Shown: positions 8,030 to 17,429, counted from the first letter of the stretch. The stretch: 64,000 nt of DNA from Streptomyces griseochromogenes (GCF_001542625.1 NZ_CP016279.1:3162001-3226000), one strand, 5' to 3'. Numbers and translations are program-made. Notes: a model not told the origin generated them from the sequence alone.

Positions 8030-8339
8030 CGCCGACGATTGCGGCGATCGGCTTCGCACGTCGCGGCGTCATGCGATGTGCGGAGTCAGCCCCATGGAGT
8101 ACTCCTCGGGCGGCCGGAGCTCGCGCCGGCTCAACCATGGTGGCGACCGGCAGGCGAATGCCGCTCTGCACCGCATCGTCTTCACCCGGCTGCGCGTCGA
8201 CCCCCGCACCCAGGCGTACTACGCACGCCGCACTCAGGAGGGCAAGACCCGGCGTGAGATCATCCGATGCCTCAAGCGAAATGCCGCCCGCAAGGTCTTC
8301 AACCTGGTCGGGACGGCGTCTACCGACCCCCCGTTATAG
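8030..8339 (+). pseudogene. IS110-family transposase, C-terminal remnant
   Basis: About 100 codons encode the C-terminal end of an IS110-type transposase: [53 protein letters not shown] and REIIRCLKRNAARKVFNL. These are the hallmarks of the Tnp (transposase_20) domain with its H-x-G-N/D-R-Q-x-N-x-A/S motif. The N-terminal DEDD domain is entirely missing and the left edge runs into a truncated membrane protein. The element cannot encode an active enzyme. Confidence 0.75.
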
Positions 8340-8371
8340 GGGCGTCCGTGACAGATGAGAGGGTCGGGCGG

Positions 8372-9661
8372 GTGAGCGAGACACCACCGAACACCCTGCA
8401 ATACCGCTTTGACGGGCCAGAAGACGCCCCGGTCCTGATCCTGGGTCCCTCACTGGGTACCACCTGGCACATGTGGGACCGCCAGGTGCCCGAGCTGTCG
8501 AAGCAGTGGCGGGTCTTCCGGTTCGACCTGCCGGGACACGGCGGCGCACCGGCCCACCCGGCCGGCTCGGTCGGTGACCTCGCGGCCCGTCTGCTGGCCA
8601 CGCTGGACGCGCTCGGCGTGCAGCGCTTCGGCTTCGCCGGCTGTGCGCTGGGCGGCGCGGTCGGTATCGAGCTGGCGCTGCGCCACCCGGAGCGGCTCGC
8701 CTCACTCGCCCTGGTCGCCACCTCGCCCCGGTTCGGCACCGCCGACGAGTTCCGCCAGCGCGGGGTGATCGTCCGCACGAACGGGCTCGACCCGATCGCC
8801 CGGACCGCGCCCGACCGCTGGTTCACCGGAGGGTTCGCCGCCGCCCAGCCCGCGATCACCGAGTGGGCCGTCCAGATGGTCCGCACCACCGACCCGGGCT
8901 GCTACATAGCCGCCTGCGAGGCCCTCGCCGGGTTCGACGTCCGCCCGGAGCTGGGCCGGGTCGGCGCGCCGACCCTGGTGCTGGTCGGGTCCGACGACCA
9001 GATCACCGGTCCGGCCGAGGCCCGCACGCTGGTCGCCGGGATACGGGACGCCCGGCTCGCGGTCGTGCCCGGTGCCTCCCATCTGGTGCCGGTCGAGCAG
9101 CCCGCCGCGGTCACCGACCTCCTGGTGCGGCACTTCTCCACCGCCTGGCAGCAGCCGTTCGACACCGGCCAGACGGCTCTGCCGGCCGCCCCGGTCAACC
9201 CGGCCATCGCCCCGCCGCCGCAGGTCGTGCCCGTCGCCGAGATCGCCCCCGCCGTCGTACCGCCGCAGCCGCTCGGGCCGCCGGACCGGTACGAGACGGG
9301 GCTGAAGATCCGCCGGGAGGTGCTCGGCGACGCGCACGTGGACCGGGTGCTGGCGCAGGCCGACGACTTCTCCCGCGACTTCCAGGAGTTCGTCACCCGC
9401 TACGCCTGGGGGGAGATCTGGGACCGGCCCGGCCTGGACCGCCGCACCCGCAGCTGTGTCACGCTCACCGCGCTGGTCGCCGGCGGCCACCTGGACGAGC
9501 TGGCCTTCCACACCCGCGCCGCCCTGCGCAACGGCCTCACCCCGGACGAGATCAAGGAAGTGCTGCTGCAGTCCGCCGTCTACTGCGGTGTCCCGGCGGC
9601 GAACAGCGCGTTCAAGGTGGCCCAGCAGGTCATCCGCGAGGAGACCACGCCCGCCGAGTGA
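8372..9661 (+). CDS. pcaDC: Fused 3-oxoadipate enol-lactonase / 4-carboxymuconolactone decarboxylase
   Basis: About 429 residues in two domains: an alpha/beta-hydrolase (residues ~1-260) with FAGCALGGAVGIELAL in the nucleophile-elbow position, DDQI for the acid and PGASHLVPVEQP for the base; a Pro/Ala linker; then a carboxymuconolactone decarboxylase domain (RYAWGEIWDRPGLDRRTRS, HTRAALRNGLTPDEIKEVL, YCGVPAANSAF). Together they would take carboxymuconolactone to 3-oxoadipate in the protocatechuate branch of the beta-ketoadipate pathway. In the elbow the expected Ser is Cys (G-C-A-L-G-G), as seen in some fused PcaL proteins. GTG 8372 has GAGAGGG 8 bases upstream; GTG 8348 is an alternative. No other pca gene is adjacent. 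Confidence 0.85.
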   Translation: MSETPPNTLQYRFDGPEDAPVLILGPSLGTTWHMWDRQVPELSKQWRVFRFDLPGHGGAPAHPAGSVGDLAARLLATLDALGVQRFGFAGCALGGAVGIELALRHPERLASLALVATSPRFGTADEFRQRGVIVRTNGLDPIARTAPDRWFTGGFAAAQPAITEWAVQMVRTTDPGCYIAACEALAGFDVRPELGRVGAPTLVLVGSDDQITGPAEARTLVAGIRDARLAVVPGASHLVPVEQPAAVTDLLVRHFSTAWQQPFDTGQTALPAAPVNPAIAPPPQVVPVAEIAPAVVPPQPLGPPDRYETGLKIRREVLGDAHVDRVLAQADDFSRDFQEFVTRYAWGEIWDRPGLDRRTRSCVTLTALVAGGHLDELAFHTRAALRNGLTPDEIKEVLLQSAVYCGVPAANSAFKVAQQVIREETTPAE

Positions 9662-9697
9662 GGCCGATGCGGGCCGTACCCGGCAGGATGGGGAGAC

Positions 9698-10333
9698 ATG
9701 AAGCTCACCAAGAAGTCCCACGCCTGCATCCGCCTCGACAAGGACGGACGGACGCTCGTCATCGACCCCGGAGGGTTCAGCGAGCAGGACGCGGCGGTCG
9801 GCGCGGACGCGATCCTGGTCACGCACGAACACCCGGACCACTTCGACGAGGGCCGGCTGCGGGCCGCGCTGGAGGCGAACCCGGCCGCCGAGATCTGGAC
9901 CCTCAGGTCCGTCGCGGAGCAGATCACGGCCGCCTTCCCGGGCCGTGTGCACACCGTCGGCCACGGCGACACCTTCACCGCCGCCGGCTTCGACGTCCAG
10001 GTCCACGGCGAGCTGCACGCGGTGATCCACCCGGACATCCCGCGCATCGCGAACGTCGGCTATCTGATCGACGGCGGCAGGGTCTTCCACCCCGGCGACG
10101 CCCTCACCGTCCCCGACCACCCGGTGGAGACGCTGATGCTCCCGGTGATGGCCCCCTGGAACAAGATCTCCGAGGTCATCGAGTACGTCCGCGAGGTCGA
10201 GCCGCAACGCGCCTACGACGTCCACGACGCCCTCCTCACCGATCTGGCCCGCCCGATCTACGACCGCCAGATCGGCGCCCTGGCCGGAGCCGAGCACCTG
10301 CGGCTCGCCCCGGGAGGCTCCGCCGACGTGTGA
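9698..10333 (+). CDS. MBL-fold metallo-hydrolase
   Basis: 211 residues of the compact metallo-beta-lactamase-fold type. VTHEHPDHFD is the H-x-H-x-D-H metal motif, here as H-E-H-P-D-H; HGELHAVIHPDI, VFHPGDALTVP and YDVHDALL supply the further His and Asp ligands for a two-metal centre. It lacks a signal peptide, so it is cytoplasmic. Related proteins hydrolyse phosphodiesters, lactones or N-acyl compounds; the substrate is not evident. It is followed after 41 bp by exonuclease III, and the two may be co-transcribed. Confidence 0.8.
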   Translation: MKLTKKSHACIRLDKDGRTLVIDPGGFSEQDAAVGADAILVTHEHPDHFDEGRLRAALEANPAAEIWTLRSVAEQITAAFPGRVHTVGHGDTFTAAGFDVQVHGELHAVIHPDIPRIANVGYLIDGGRVFHPGDALTVPDHPVETLMLPVMAPWNKISEVIEYVREVEPQRAYDVHDALLTDLARPIYDRQIGALAGAEHLRLAPGGSADV

Positions 10334-10374
10334 GCCGGGACCGGTTGTCACACCCGGCAGGTAGGTTGTGAGGC

Positions 10375-11154
10375 ATGCGCATCGCCACCTGGAACGTGAA
10401 CTCGATCACCGCCCGCCTTCCGAGGCTGCTCGCCTGGCTGGAGAGCAGCGGCACCGACGTGCTCTGCCTCCAGGAGGCCAAGATCGCCGAGGAGCAGTTC
10501 CCGTTCGACCAGCTGCGCGAGCTGGGCTATGAGGCGGCGGTCCACGCGACCGGCCGGTGGAACGGCGTGGCGGTGCTCTCCCGCGTCGGCCTGGAGGACG
10601 TCGTCAAGGGCCTGCCCGGCGACCCGGGCTACGACGGCGTCACCGAGCCGCGCGCCCTCTCGGCGACCTGCGGCCCGGTCCGCGTCTGGTCGGTGTACGT
10701 GCCCAACGGCCGCGAGGTGGACCACCCGCACTACGCCTACAAGCTCCAGTGGTTCGAGGCCCTGAAGGCCGCCGTCGCCGGTGACGCGTCCGGCAGCCGC
10801 CCGTTCGCGGTCCTGGGTGACTACAACGTGGCGCCGACCGACGACGACGTCTACGACGTGGCCGCCTTCGAGGGCTCCACCCACGTGACCCCCGCCGAGC
10901 GCGCAGCCCTGGTCTCCCTCCAGGAGGCGGGCCTGTCGGACGTCGTCCCGCGCCCTCTGAAGTACGACCACCCGTACACGTACTGGGACTACCGCCAGCT
11001 CTGCTTCCCCAAGAACCGCGGCATGCGCATCGACCTGGTGTACGGCAACGAGCCCTTCGCCAAGGCCGTCAAGGACGCCTATGTCGACCGTGAGGAGCGC
11101 AAGGGCAAAGGCGCGTCCGATCACGCGCCCGTGGTGGTCGACCTCGACGTGTGA
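10375..11154 (+). CDS. xth: Exodeoxyribonuclease III
   Basis: 259 residues, the normal length for ExoIII/AP endonuclease of the EEP superfamily, which cuts DNA at abasic sites and digests 3' ends in base excision repair. Visible catalytic motifs are RIATWNVNSI (Asn), DVLCLQEAKI (Glu, Mg ligand), VYVPNG (Tyr), GDYNVAP (Asp, Asn), WDYR and KGASDHAPV (Asp-His at the C-terminus). ATG 10375 directly precedes the first strand. Confidence 0.9.
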   Translation: MRIATWNVNSITARLPRLLAWLESSGTDVLCLQEAKIAEEQFPFDQLRELGYEAAVHATGRWNGVAVLSRVGLEDVVKGLPGDPGYDGVTEPRALSATCGPVRVWSVYVPNGREVDHPHYAYKLQWFEALKAAVAGDASGSRPFAVLGDYNVAPTDDDVYDVAAFEGSTHVTPAERAALVSLQEAGLSDVVPRPLKYDHPYTYWDYRQLCFPKNRGMRIDLVYGNEPFAKAVKDAYVDREERKGKGASDHAPVVVDLDV

Positions 11155-11169
11155 TGCCACGCTGGGCTC

Positions 11170-11625
11170 ATGCACCTTCCGTTCCTGGGCCACCGGCACA
11201 AGAAGAACGGCGATGGCGGGGGTGCCCCCGCGCGAGCTCGTTCGGGCGTGGGGGAGTTCCCCGCCGACCCCGAGGGGATCGCCGCCCTCCTGTCCGAGTG
11301 CGCACTGCTGCGCTCGCAGGCGGCCCAGGCAGGCGTCCGGCTCGATGACACGCCGGCCTCCCTGGAGGCCCTGGACCAGCTGGTGCCGCGCTGGCGCGAC
11401 GACGCGGAGATCCTGCCCTGGCTGGGCAGCGACGCCGGGTTGTATCTGGGCACGGTCGTCGTGCGCACCGTGCCCGGCGCCGTCTGGGAGATCCGGTCCG
11501 ACGGCGAGCCCGTCCTGCGGCTCGTCTCCGGCCGCGAGGTCGAGGTCGTGGAGTCCGGCCGGGCGTGGGCCGCGAGCGGCGTCCCCGAACTGTCGCAGCT
11601 GTATGCCGAGCTCGCCGAGGCCTGA
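11170..11625 (+). CDS. DUF6278-like hypothetical protein
   Basis: 151 residues, soluble and acidic, conserved in Streptomyces in a family I recall as DUF6278. The core runs from DPEGIAALLSECALLRSQA through SLEALDQLVPRWRDDAE and LPWLGSDAGLYLGTVVVR to VPELSQLYAELAE. Function unknown. Residues ~17-30 (GGGAPARARSGVGE) come from a GC-rich palindromic element inserted in frame at 11218-11258, which explains the odd N-terminal linker. It starts 15 bp after exonuclease III and probably belongs to that unit. Confidence 0.65.
   Translation: MHLPFLGHRHKKNGDGGGAPARARSGVGEFPADPEGIAALLSECALLRSQAAQAGVRLDDTPASLEALDQLVPRWRDDAEILPWLGSDAGLYLGTVVVRTVPGAVWEIRSDGEPVLRLVSGREVEVVESGRAWAASGVPELSQLYAELAEA
11218..11258 (+). 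repeat. REP-like GC palindrome inside a coding sequence
   Basis: GGGGGTGCCCCC, then a spacer with GCGAGCTCG, then GCGTGGGGGAG. The same architecture recurs at 54764-54811 and, partly, at 14928-14943 (GTGGGGAGCCCCCCAC). This looks like a dispersed palindromic repeat that has landed in open reading frames. Confidence 0.5.
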
Positions 11626-11752
11626 TGCCTGGGCAAATAAAGACGCGATAAATACGGCTATTGCCCGAAAAGTGCGTGTCGTCTCTCAACTCCGCGGGTG
11701 TCTGGATAGTTTGCGGCAACCACGACACGGCTGAGAGTGAGTAGGGCTGCGG

Positions 11753-12496
<744 letters not shown>

Positions 12497-12513
12497 CCGG
12501 GGGAGTGCGAACC

Positions 12514-13425
12514 ATGTCCCGTACCACCCGTGTGCGCCTCGCCCTGTTCTGCCTCCTCACGCTGCTCGCCGTCGCCTGCGGCAAGGAGGGCAGCCCGCCG
12601 AGCAAGGGTCCGGCGACCGACAGACTCCCGCACTACCAGGTGGCCCAGGGCTATCACCTGCCCGCGTCCCGCACCTGGTCGCGCGCGAAGAAGCGTGGCT
12701 ACTTCGTCGTCGGCGCCAAGGAGGACCAGCCCTACCTGGGCGAGAAGAACCCGGCGACCGGCACCTACTCCGGCTTCGACATCGAGATCGCCAAGATGAT
12801 GTCCGCCTCCCTCGGCCTCCCGCCGCAGACCATCCGCTTCAGGACGATCGCCTCCGCCAACCGCGAGACCGCCCTGCAGAACGGCCAGATCGACTACTAC
12901 GTCGGCACCTACACCATCAACGACAACCGCAAGAAGCTCGTCGGCTTCGCCGGTCCCTACTACATGGCCGGCCAGTCCCTGCTCGTCCGCAAGAACGAGA
13001 ACGACATCCACGGCCCCCAGGACCTCGACGGCAAACGCGTCTGCTCGGCGGCGGGTTCGACGCCGTACCAACGCATCAAGGCCGACTACCCGAAGGCGAT
13101 CCCGGTCGCCTACGACACCTACTCCGTCTGCGTCGACAACCTGCTCACCTACCAGGTGGACGCGGTCACCACCGACGACGCCATCCTCATCGGCTACGCG
13201 GCCAAGGCCCCCGGCGAACTCAAGGTCGTCGGCAAACCCTTCTCCGAGGAGCCGTACGGCATCGGCGTCCCGCGCGGGGACACCGCCCTGCGCTTCGCCC
13301 TCGACGACGCCCTGGAGGCACGGGAGAGGAACGGCGACTGGAAGAGGGCCTACGAGGCGACGCTCGGCCTGTCCGGCGTGCCCGCACCCCACCCGCCCGC
13401 GATCGACCGCTACCCGGCGAGCTGA
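12514..13425 (+). CDS. Glutamate-type ABC transporter substrate-binding lipoprotein (GluB-like)
   Basis: 303 residues. A lipoprotein signal peptide with lipobox LAVAC (Cys about 22) anchors it outside the membrane. The mature part is a type-2 periplasmic binding protein of family 3: VVGAKEDQPYLGEKNP, GFDIEIAKMMSASLG, FRTIASANRETALQNGQID and KRVCSAAGSTPYQRI, as in GluB and related glutamate-binding proteins. ATG 12514 has GGGGGAG about 9 bases upstream; the GTG at 12505 overlaps that site and is less likely. Confidence 0.88.
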   Translation: MSRTTRVRLALFCLLTLLAVACGKEGSPPSKGPATDRLPHYQVAQGYHLPASRTWSRAKKRGYFVVGAKEDQPYLGEKNPATGTYSGFDIEIAKMMSASLGLPPQTIRFRTIASANRETALQNGQIDYYVGTYTINDNRKKLVGFAGPYYMAGQSLLVRKNENDIHGPQDLDGKRVCSAAGSTPYQRIKADYPKAIPVAYDTYSVCVDNLLTYQVDAVTTDDAILIGYAAKAPGELKVVGKPFSEEPYGIGVPRGDTALRFALDDALEARERNGDWKRAYEATLGLSGVPAPHPPAIDRYPAS

Positions 13426-13436
13426 GCGAGGACGGC

Positions 13437-14081
13437 ATGAACGTACTGACAGACAACTTCCCCACCTACTGGGAGGGTTTCCTCGGCACGGTGCAACTGA
13501 CCGTCTACTCCTCTCTGCTGGCCCTGGTGCTCGGCTTCGTGATAGCCTCCTTCCGGGTCGCGCCCGTCGCCGCCCTGCGCTTCTTCGGCACGGCGTGGGT
13601 CACCGTCCTGCGCAACACCCCGCTGACCCTGTTGTTCTTCGCGGTGCTCCTCGGACTGCCCCGGTTCGGGCTCGTGCTGCCCTTCGAGGTGTTCGCGGTC
13701 CTCGCCCTCGGCTGCTACACCTCCGCGTTCATCTGCGAGGCTCTGCGCTCCGGCATCAACACCGTGCCCACCGGGCAGGGCGAGGCCGCCCGGAGCCTCG
13801 GCATGAACTTCCGTCAGACGCTGTCCCTGGTGGTGCTGCCGCAGGCCTTCCGGTCCGTGATCCCGCCGGTCGGCTCCACGCTGATCGCGCTCGCCAAGAA
13901 CTCCGCGATCGCGGGCGCGTTCAGCGTCACCGAGCTGCTGGGCACCTACAAGACCATCAACGAACTCGGCTACAACATCGTGTGGACGTTCGTCTGGATC
14001 GCCGCCGGCTACCTGGTCATCACGCTCGCCATCAGTGCCCTGTTCAACCTGCTGGAGCGGACATGGGGAGTCGCCCGATGA
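13437..14081 (+). CDS. Amino acid ABC transporter permease (GluC-like)
   Basis: 214 residues with about five membrane helices and the BPD_transp_1 fold. GQGEAARSLGMNFRQTLSLV is the EAA loop that contacts the ATPase; SLVVLPQAFRSVIPPVGST is the conserved post-loop segment. It begins 11 bp after the binding-protein gene with ATG 13437, and its stop overlaps the second permease as ATGA, so the two permeases are translationally coupled and most likely form a heterodimeric channel. Confidence 0.88.
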   Translation: MNVLTDNFPTYWEGFLGTVQLTVYSSLLALVLGFVIASFRVAPVAALRFFGTAWVTVLRNTPLTLLFFAVLLGLPRFGLVLPFEVFAVLALGCYTSAFICEALRSGINTVPTGQGEAARSLGMNFRQTLSLVVLPQAFRSVIPPVGSTLIALAKNSAIAGAFSVTELLGTYKTINELGYNIVWTFVWIAAGYLVITLAISALFNLLERTWGVAR

Positions 14082-14959
14082 CCGGGGCAGCCAGCGCGCT
14101 CTACGACATTCCGGGTCCCGCCACCCGGCGACGGCATGTCGCCTACGGCGTCCTGTCCACCGTCGTCCTGCTCGCTCTGGTCGCCTGGATCCTGTATCTC
14201 CTCTTCGACACCGGCCAGTTCACCTCCACCAAGTGGATGCCCTTCGCGTACAAGGGCATCCAGGAACTGCTGCTGCGCGGCCTCGGCAACACGCTCAAGG
14301 CGTTCGGGATCGCGGCCGTGCTCTCGCTGGCCCTCGGCGGACTGCTGGCCACCGGGCGGCTGTCGGAGCACCGGCCGGTGCGCTGGGCGGCCACGTTCGT
14401 CGTGGAGTTCTTCCGCGCCATGCCGGTGCTTGTGATGATCTTCTTCATCTTCGTGGCGCTGAAGGTGCAGCCGCTGCCCGCGCTCGTCGCCGGGCTCACC
14501 CTCTACAACGGCTCGGTGCTCGCCGAGGTCTTCCGCGCCGGCGTGAACGCCGTCGAACGCGGCCAGAAGGAGGCCGCGTTCGCCCTCGGCATGCGCAAGA
14601 CCCAGGTGATGACGTACGTCCTCGTCCCCCAGGCCGTACGCGCCATGCTGCCCGCCATCATCAGCCAGTTGGTGGTGGCCCTGAAGGACACCTCGCTCGG
14701 CTATCTCATCACCTACGAGGAGTTCCTCCACGCCGGGAAGCTCATCGCATCGAACCTCGACTACGATTTGCCCTTCATCCCCGTGGTGATGGTGATCTCA
14801 CCGATCTACATCGGGATGTGCATGCTGCTCTCGTGGTTCGCCGGCTGGGTGTCCCGCCGTGAGCAGCGCAGTCCCAAGACCGAGGCCGTGGTCATCGCCG
14901 CGGCCGGACCTGGGACGCTGCTGCCGGGTGGGGAGCCCCCCACGGCCCCGAGACCGTAG
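14078..14959 (+). CDS. Amino acid ABC transporter permease (GluD-like)
   Basis: 293 residues: a cytoplasmic N-terminus, a first helix (VLSTVVLLALVAWILYLLF), a domain with about five further helices, and the EAA loop GQKEAAFALGMRKTQVMTYV. Longer than GluC, as usual for GluD. The last ~20 residues (GPGTLLPGGEPPTAPRP) are a Gly/Pro tail formed by a GC palindrome at 14928-14943 and are probably not ancestral. It is the last gene of the importer operon; the next gene converges on it. Confidence 0.88.
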   Translation: MTGAASALYDIPGPATRRRHVAYGVLSTVVLLALVAWILYLLFDTGQFTSTKWMPFAYKGIQELLLRGLGNTLKAFGIAAVLSLALGGLLATGRLSEHRPVRWAATFVVEFFRAMPVLVMIFFIFVALKVQPLPALVAGLTLYNGSVLAEVFRAGVNAVERGQKEAAFALGMRKTQVMTYVLVPQAVRAMLPAIISQLVVALKDTSLGYLITYEEFLHAGKLIASNLDYDLPFIPVVMVISPIYIGMCMLLSWFAGWVSRREQRSPKTEAVVIAAAGPGTLLPGGEPPTAPRP

Positions 14960-15007
14960 GGGGGTGGCAGTTCATACGGGCCAGGCTCGTCCGGCGGCAG
15001 CCGGAGA

Positions 15008-16576
15008 TCACTGCTCGCGCACGGGGACGGACACGTACGACGGGTCGTCCGAGGGCGAGGAGAAGGTCAGCTGCGCGCCGGACGGGTTGTGCTCTATGTA
15101 GAGCGGGTCGACCGTGTCGACCACCAGCGCGAGGCGGTGTCCGGCGGGGACGTCGTAGGCCGTGGAGAACAGGTCCAGGTCCACGTCGAACGGTTCGCCG
15201 GGCGTCCGCCCGTGCCAGGTGTAGGGCGCGTTGGTGACCAGCTTGCCGAAGCCGAGCGGGCCCACGTCGTACAGGTAGGCGATGAGGGTGCCGCTCTCCT
15301 TCGTCGGGGTGAGCGTGGTGTGCAGCTTGGCCGTCCCGCGCACCTGCTGGGCCGTGCCGTACCGCTCCGACTGCCATACGGCCGCCCACCAGCGGGGCAG
15401 CAGCGGGATCGAGGCGACGGGCGGCAGCTGGGCGATCTGGTCCAGGATGCTGGACAGGAAGACGATCCCGCCGTCCGCGCCCGAGTCGATGTTGGCGTGG
15501 ATCGTGGTGGAGCCCGCCAGCTCGATCTTCCGGCGGGTCGCGCTGATCGACTTCCAGTCCGGGTAGCCCTCGTACCCCCCCGCGCTACGGGACTTCAGCT
15601 GGACCGGCTGCTCGCGGTCGACGCCGTTGTCGGCGCCCTTCAGGTAGTGGTCGAACCAGCGCCCGGTGTCCGTCCACACATCGTTGGGCAGCCCGAACAG
15701 GCCGGTCATCTCGGCGGTGGCGTGGTCGCCGGGGCGCAGCTCGAGGCGCTTCGGGCCGGTCAGCTTCTCGTAGAAGTCGGCGTACTGGTTGACCGGGAAG
15801 ACCGTGTCGCCCCAGGCGTTGGCGAGCAGGACCGCGGCGCCGTTCCTGTTCAGCTGGTCGACGTAGGTGGCGGCGGAGCGCTTGCGCCCCCAGTCGATCA
15901 TCTCCTGTTCCTTGGACAGGTTGGAGGAGTACAAGTTGTCGAAGATCTCGCGCAGTTCCGGGCTCTCCCGGCCGGTGAGCGTGCCCGCGCCGTCGAGCAC
16001 GGCCGCCGCCTGGATGTGCTGGGTGCGGCCGGAGTAGATGGAGGCGATGAGGTCGGCCCAGCCGCTGAGCGCGGCGACCGCCTTGATGCGCTTGTCGTGG
16101 GCGGCGGCGAGCAGGCTGATCCCGGCGCCGTAGGAGACGCCCGCCATGCCGATGTGGCGCGGGTCCGCGGGCGTGTTGGCCAGAGCCCAGTCGATGACCT
16201 TGGAGGCGTCCGCTACGTCGGGCGGACCCGCCACTTCTATCTGGCCGCCGGACTGCCAGAAACCGCGCACGTTGTACGTGAGCACCACATAGCCGGAATC
16301 GGCGAGCTTCTGCGCCTGGGCGAGGTACTCCACCTGGGGCAGGCCCCAGCTCGTGGGCAGCACGATGAGCGGATAGCGGTGCGAGCCGTCGGCGTCCGCG
16401 GGCGCGACGACGTTGGCCTTCAGTACGGTGCCGCCGTCGCCGCCGATGTCCACGAAGCGGACGGACGGGGCGGCCTGTGCGGCCGGAGCCAGGCCGACGA
16501 CCGTTCCGGCGATCAGCGCCCCGCACACGGCTCCGACGGCCGAGGTGCGCAGGGCGATGGTGCGACCGTGTCCCAT
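15008..16576 (-). CDS. Secreted S15/CocE-family hydrolase
   Basis: 522 residues. A signal peptide with AxA site PAAQA-AP near residue 36 indicates secretion. The alpha/beta-hydrolase core has GMAGVSYGAGISL with nucleophile Ser ~148, AWGDTVFP preceding the acid, and GDHAT with the catalytic His; the C-terminal ~190 residues form the jelly-roll X-Pro dipeptidyl-peptidase C-terminal domain (TAYDVPAGHRLALVVDT). Members cleave acyl bonds or X-Pro dipeptides; the exact substrate is unknown. GGAGTGA directly precedes ATG 16576. The upstream region carries repeated TTACC/GGTAA elements. Confidence 0.82.
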   Translation of the reverse strand: MGHGRTIALRTSAVGAVCGALIAGTVVGLAPAAQAAPSVRFVDIGGDGGTVLKANVVAPADADGSHRYPLIVLPTSWGLPQVEYLAQAQKLADSGYVVLTYNVRGFWQSGGQIEVAGPPDVADASKVIDWALANTPADPRHIGMAGVSYGAGISLLAAAHDKRIKAVAALSGWADLIASIYSGRTQHIQAAAVLDGAGTLTGRESPELREIFDNLYSSNLSKEQEMIDWGRKRSAATYVDQLNRNGAAVLLANAWGDTVFPVNQYADFYEKLTGPKRLELRPGDHATAEMTGLFGLPNDVWTDTGRWFDHYLKGADNGVDREQPVQLKSRSAGGYEGYPDWKSISATRRKIELAGSTTIHANIDSGADGGIVFLSSILDQIAQLPPVASIPLLPRWWAAVWQSERYGTAQQVRGTAKLHTTLTPTKESGTLIAYLYDVGPLGFGKLVTNAPYTWHGRTPGEPFDVDLDLFSTAYDVPAGHRLALVVDTVDPLYIEHNPSGAQLTFSSPSDDPSYVSVPVREQ

Positions 16577-16610
16577 GGGTCACTCCTCACTCGTGTCAGT
16601 GCAAAGTGAC

Positions 16611-16670
16611 CCGACGGTAACCGGACATCCTTACCTTAAGTAACCCGTCGGTAAGTTACGTGCCGGTAAA
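16611..16670 (-). promoter_or_regulatory. Repeated GGTAA/TTACC elements upstream of the secreted hydrolase
   Basis: Sixty AT-richer bases between divergent start and stop regions. They contain CTTACC at 16630-16635 and its inverted copy GGTAAG at 16650-16655, plus further GGTAA copies near 16616 and 16665 and TAAC/GTTA steps between them. The arrangement suggests one or two dyad operators over the promoter. No regulator gene is adjacent. Confidence 0.4.
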
Positions 16671-16682
16671 GATTGTTGAACG

Positions 16683-17429
16683 CTAAGAGGCGACCGCCGG
16701 TGTCTCGTCCGGCACGGGGGTGCGTGCGGCCCGCGTCACGTCCGCCACCAGCTCGACCACATCAGGGCCGTACGCCTGTGAGTTGACCACCTTCAGCAGC
16801 AGGATGAAGGGCCCGGTGCCGTACTTGCGGTGCAGTCGCTCGTGGTGGCGGGCGAGATAGCGGGTGGCGGCCTGGTTGGTGATCGCCCGCTGGCCGCAGA
16901 AGAGGAACACCGGCCGGGAGTCTTGCTGTCCGTTCGCGGTGAGCCGGGCGAGGAGTACGTACTCGCTCCGGCCGCGCTCCATGCGGTACTCCTCCGCGCC
17001 GATCCGGAGGGTGCCGAGCTCGGGACCGGAATCGGTCTCGACGTTCATCCGCACACCCGTCAGCAGCGAGGAGAGGTGGGCTGCCATCCTGCGGTTGGAG
17101 TAGGGCCCGCCGACGCAGAACTCCGTCCGCTCGCCGAAGCCCTGCTGGATGGCGTCGTGCGCCACGACCTGGGCGTGCGCCTTGCATTCCTTGATCAGCG
17201 CGGAGAGTTCCAGCAGGGCGAACACGTCGTACCGGCTCACCGTCAGCTCCGGTCCGCCTGCCTTGTGGTTGACCACGAGCAGCGATTCCGAGTTCTCGGG
17301 CATTCCGAAGAACGTCTGCTTGCGCCGGAGTTTGCGGCGCCACAGATACGTACGGGCGAGCCAGCCCAGCGAGGCCGAGATCCCGGTCGCCGCCAGACCC
17401 AGGACGATATTGCGCACGTCGTCGTTCAT
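16683..17429 (-). CDS. Membrane-anchored hypothetical protein
   Basis: 248 residues starting at ATG 17429. An N-terminal hydrophobic helix (NIVLGLAATGISASLGWLA) is followed by a basic stretch (WRRKLRRKQ), so the remainder is probably cytoplasmic. The body contains ESLLVVNHKAGGPELTVSRYDVFALLELSALI and RPVFLFCGQRAITNQAATRYLA; similar proteins occur across Streptomyces, but I know no function. The mixed alpha/beta pattern hints at a nucleotide or small-ligand fold, which is inference. It is divergent from the gamma-glutamyltransferase gene with a 142-bp shared promoter region. Confidence 0.65.
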   Translation of the reverse strand: MNDDVRNIVLGLAATGISASLGWLARTYLWRRKLRRKQTFFGMPENSESLLVVNHKAGGPELTVSRYDVFALLELSALIKECKAHAQVVAHDAIQQGFGERTEFCVGGPYSNRRMAAHLSSLLTGVRMNVETDSGPELGTLRIGAEEYRMERGRSEYVLLARLTANGQQDSRPVFLFCGQRAITNQAATRYLARHHERLHRKYGTGPFILLLKVVNSQAYGPDVVELVADVTRAARTPVPDETPAVAS

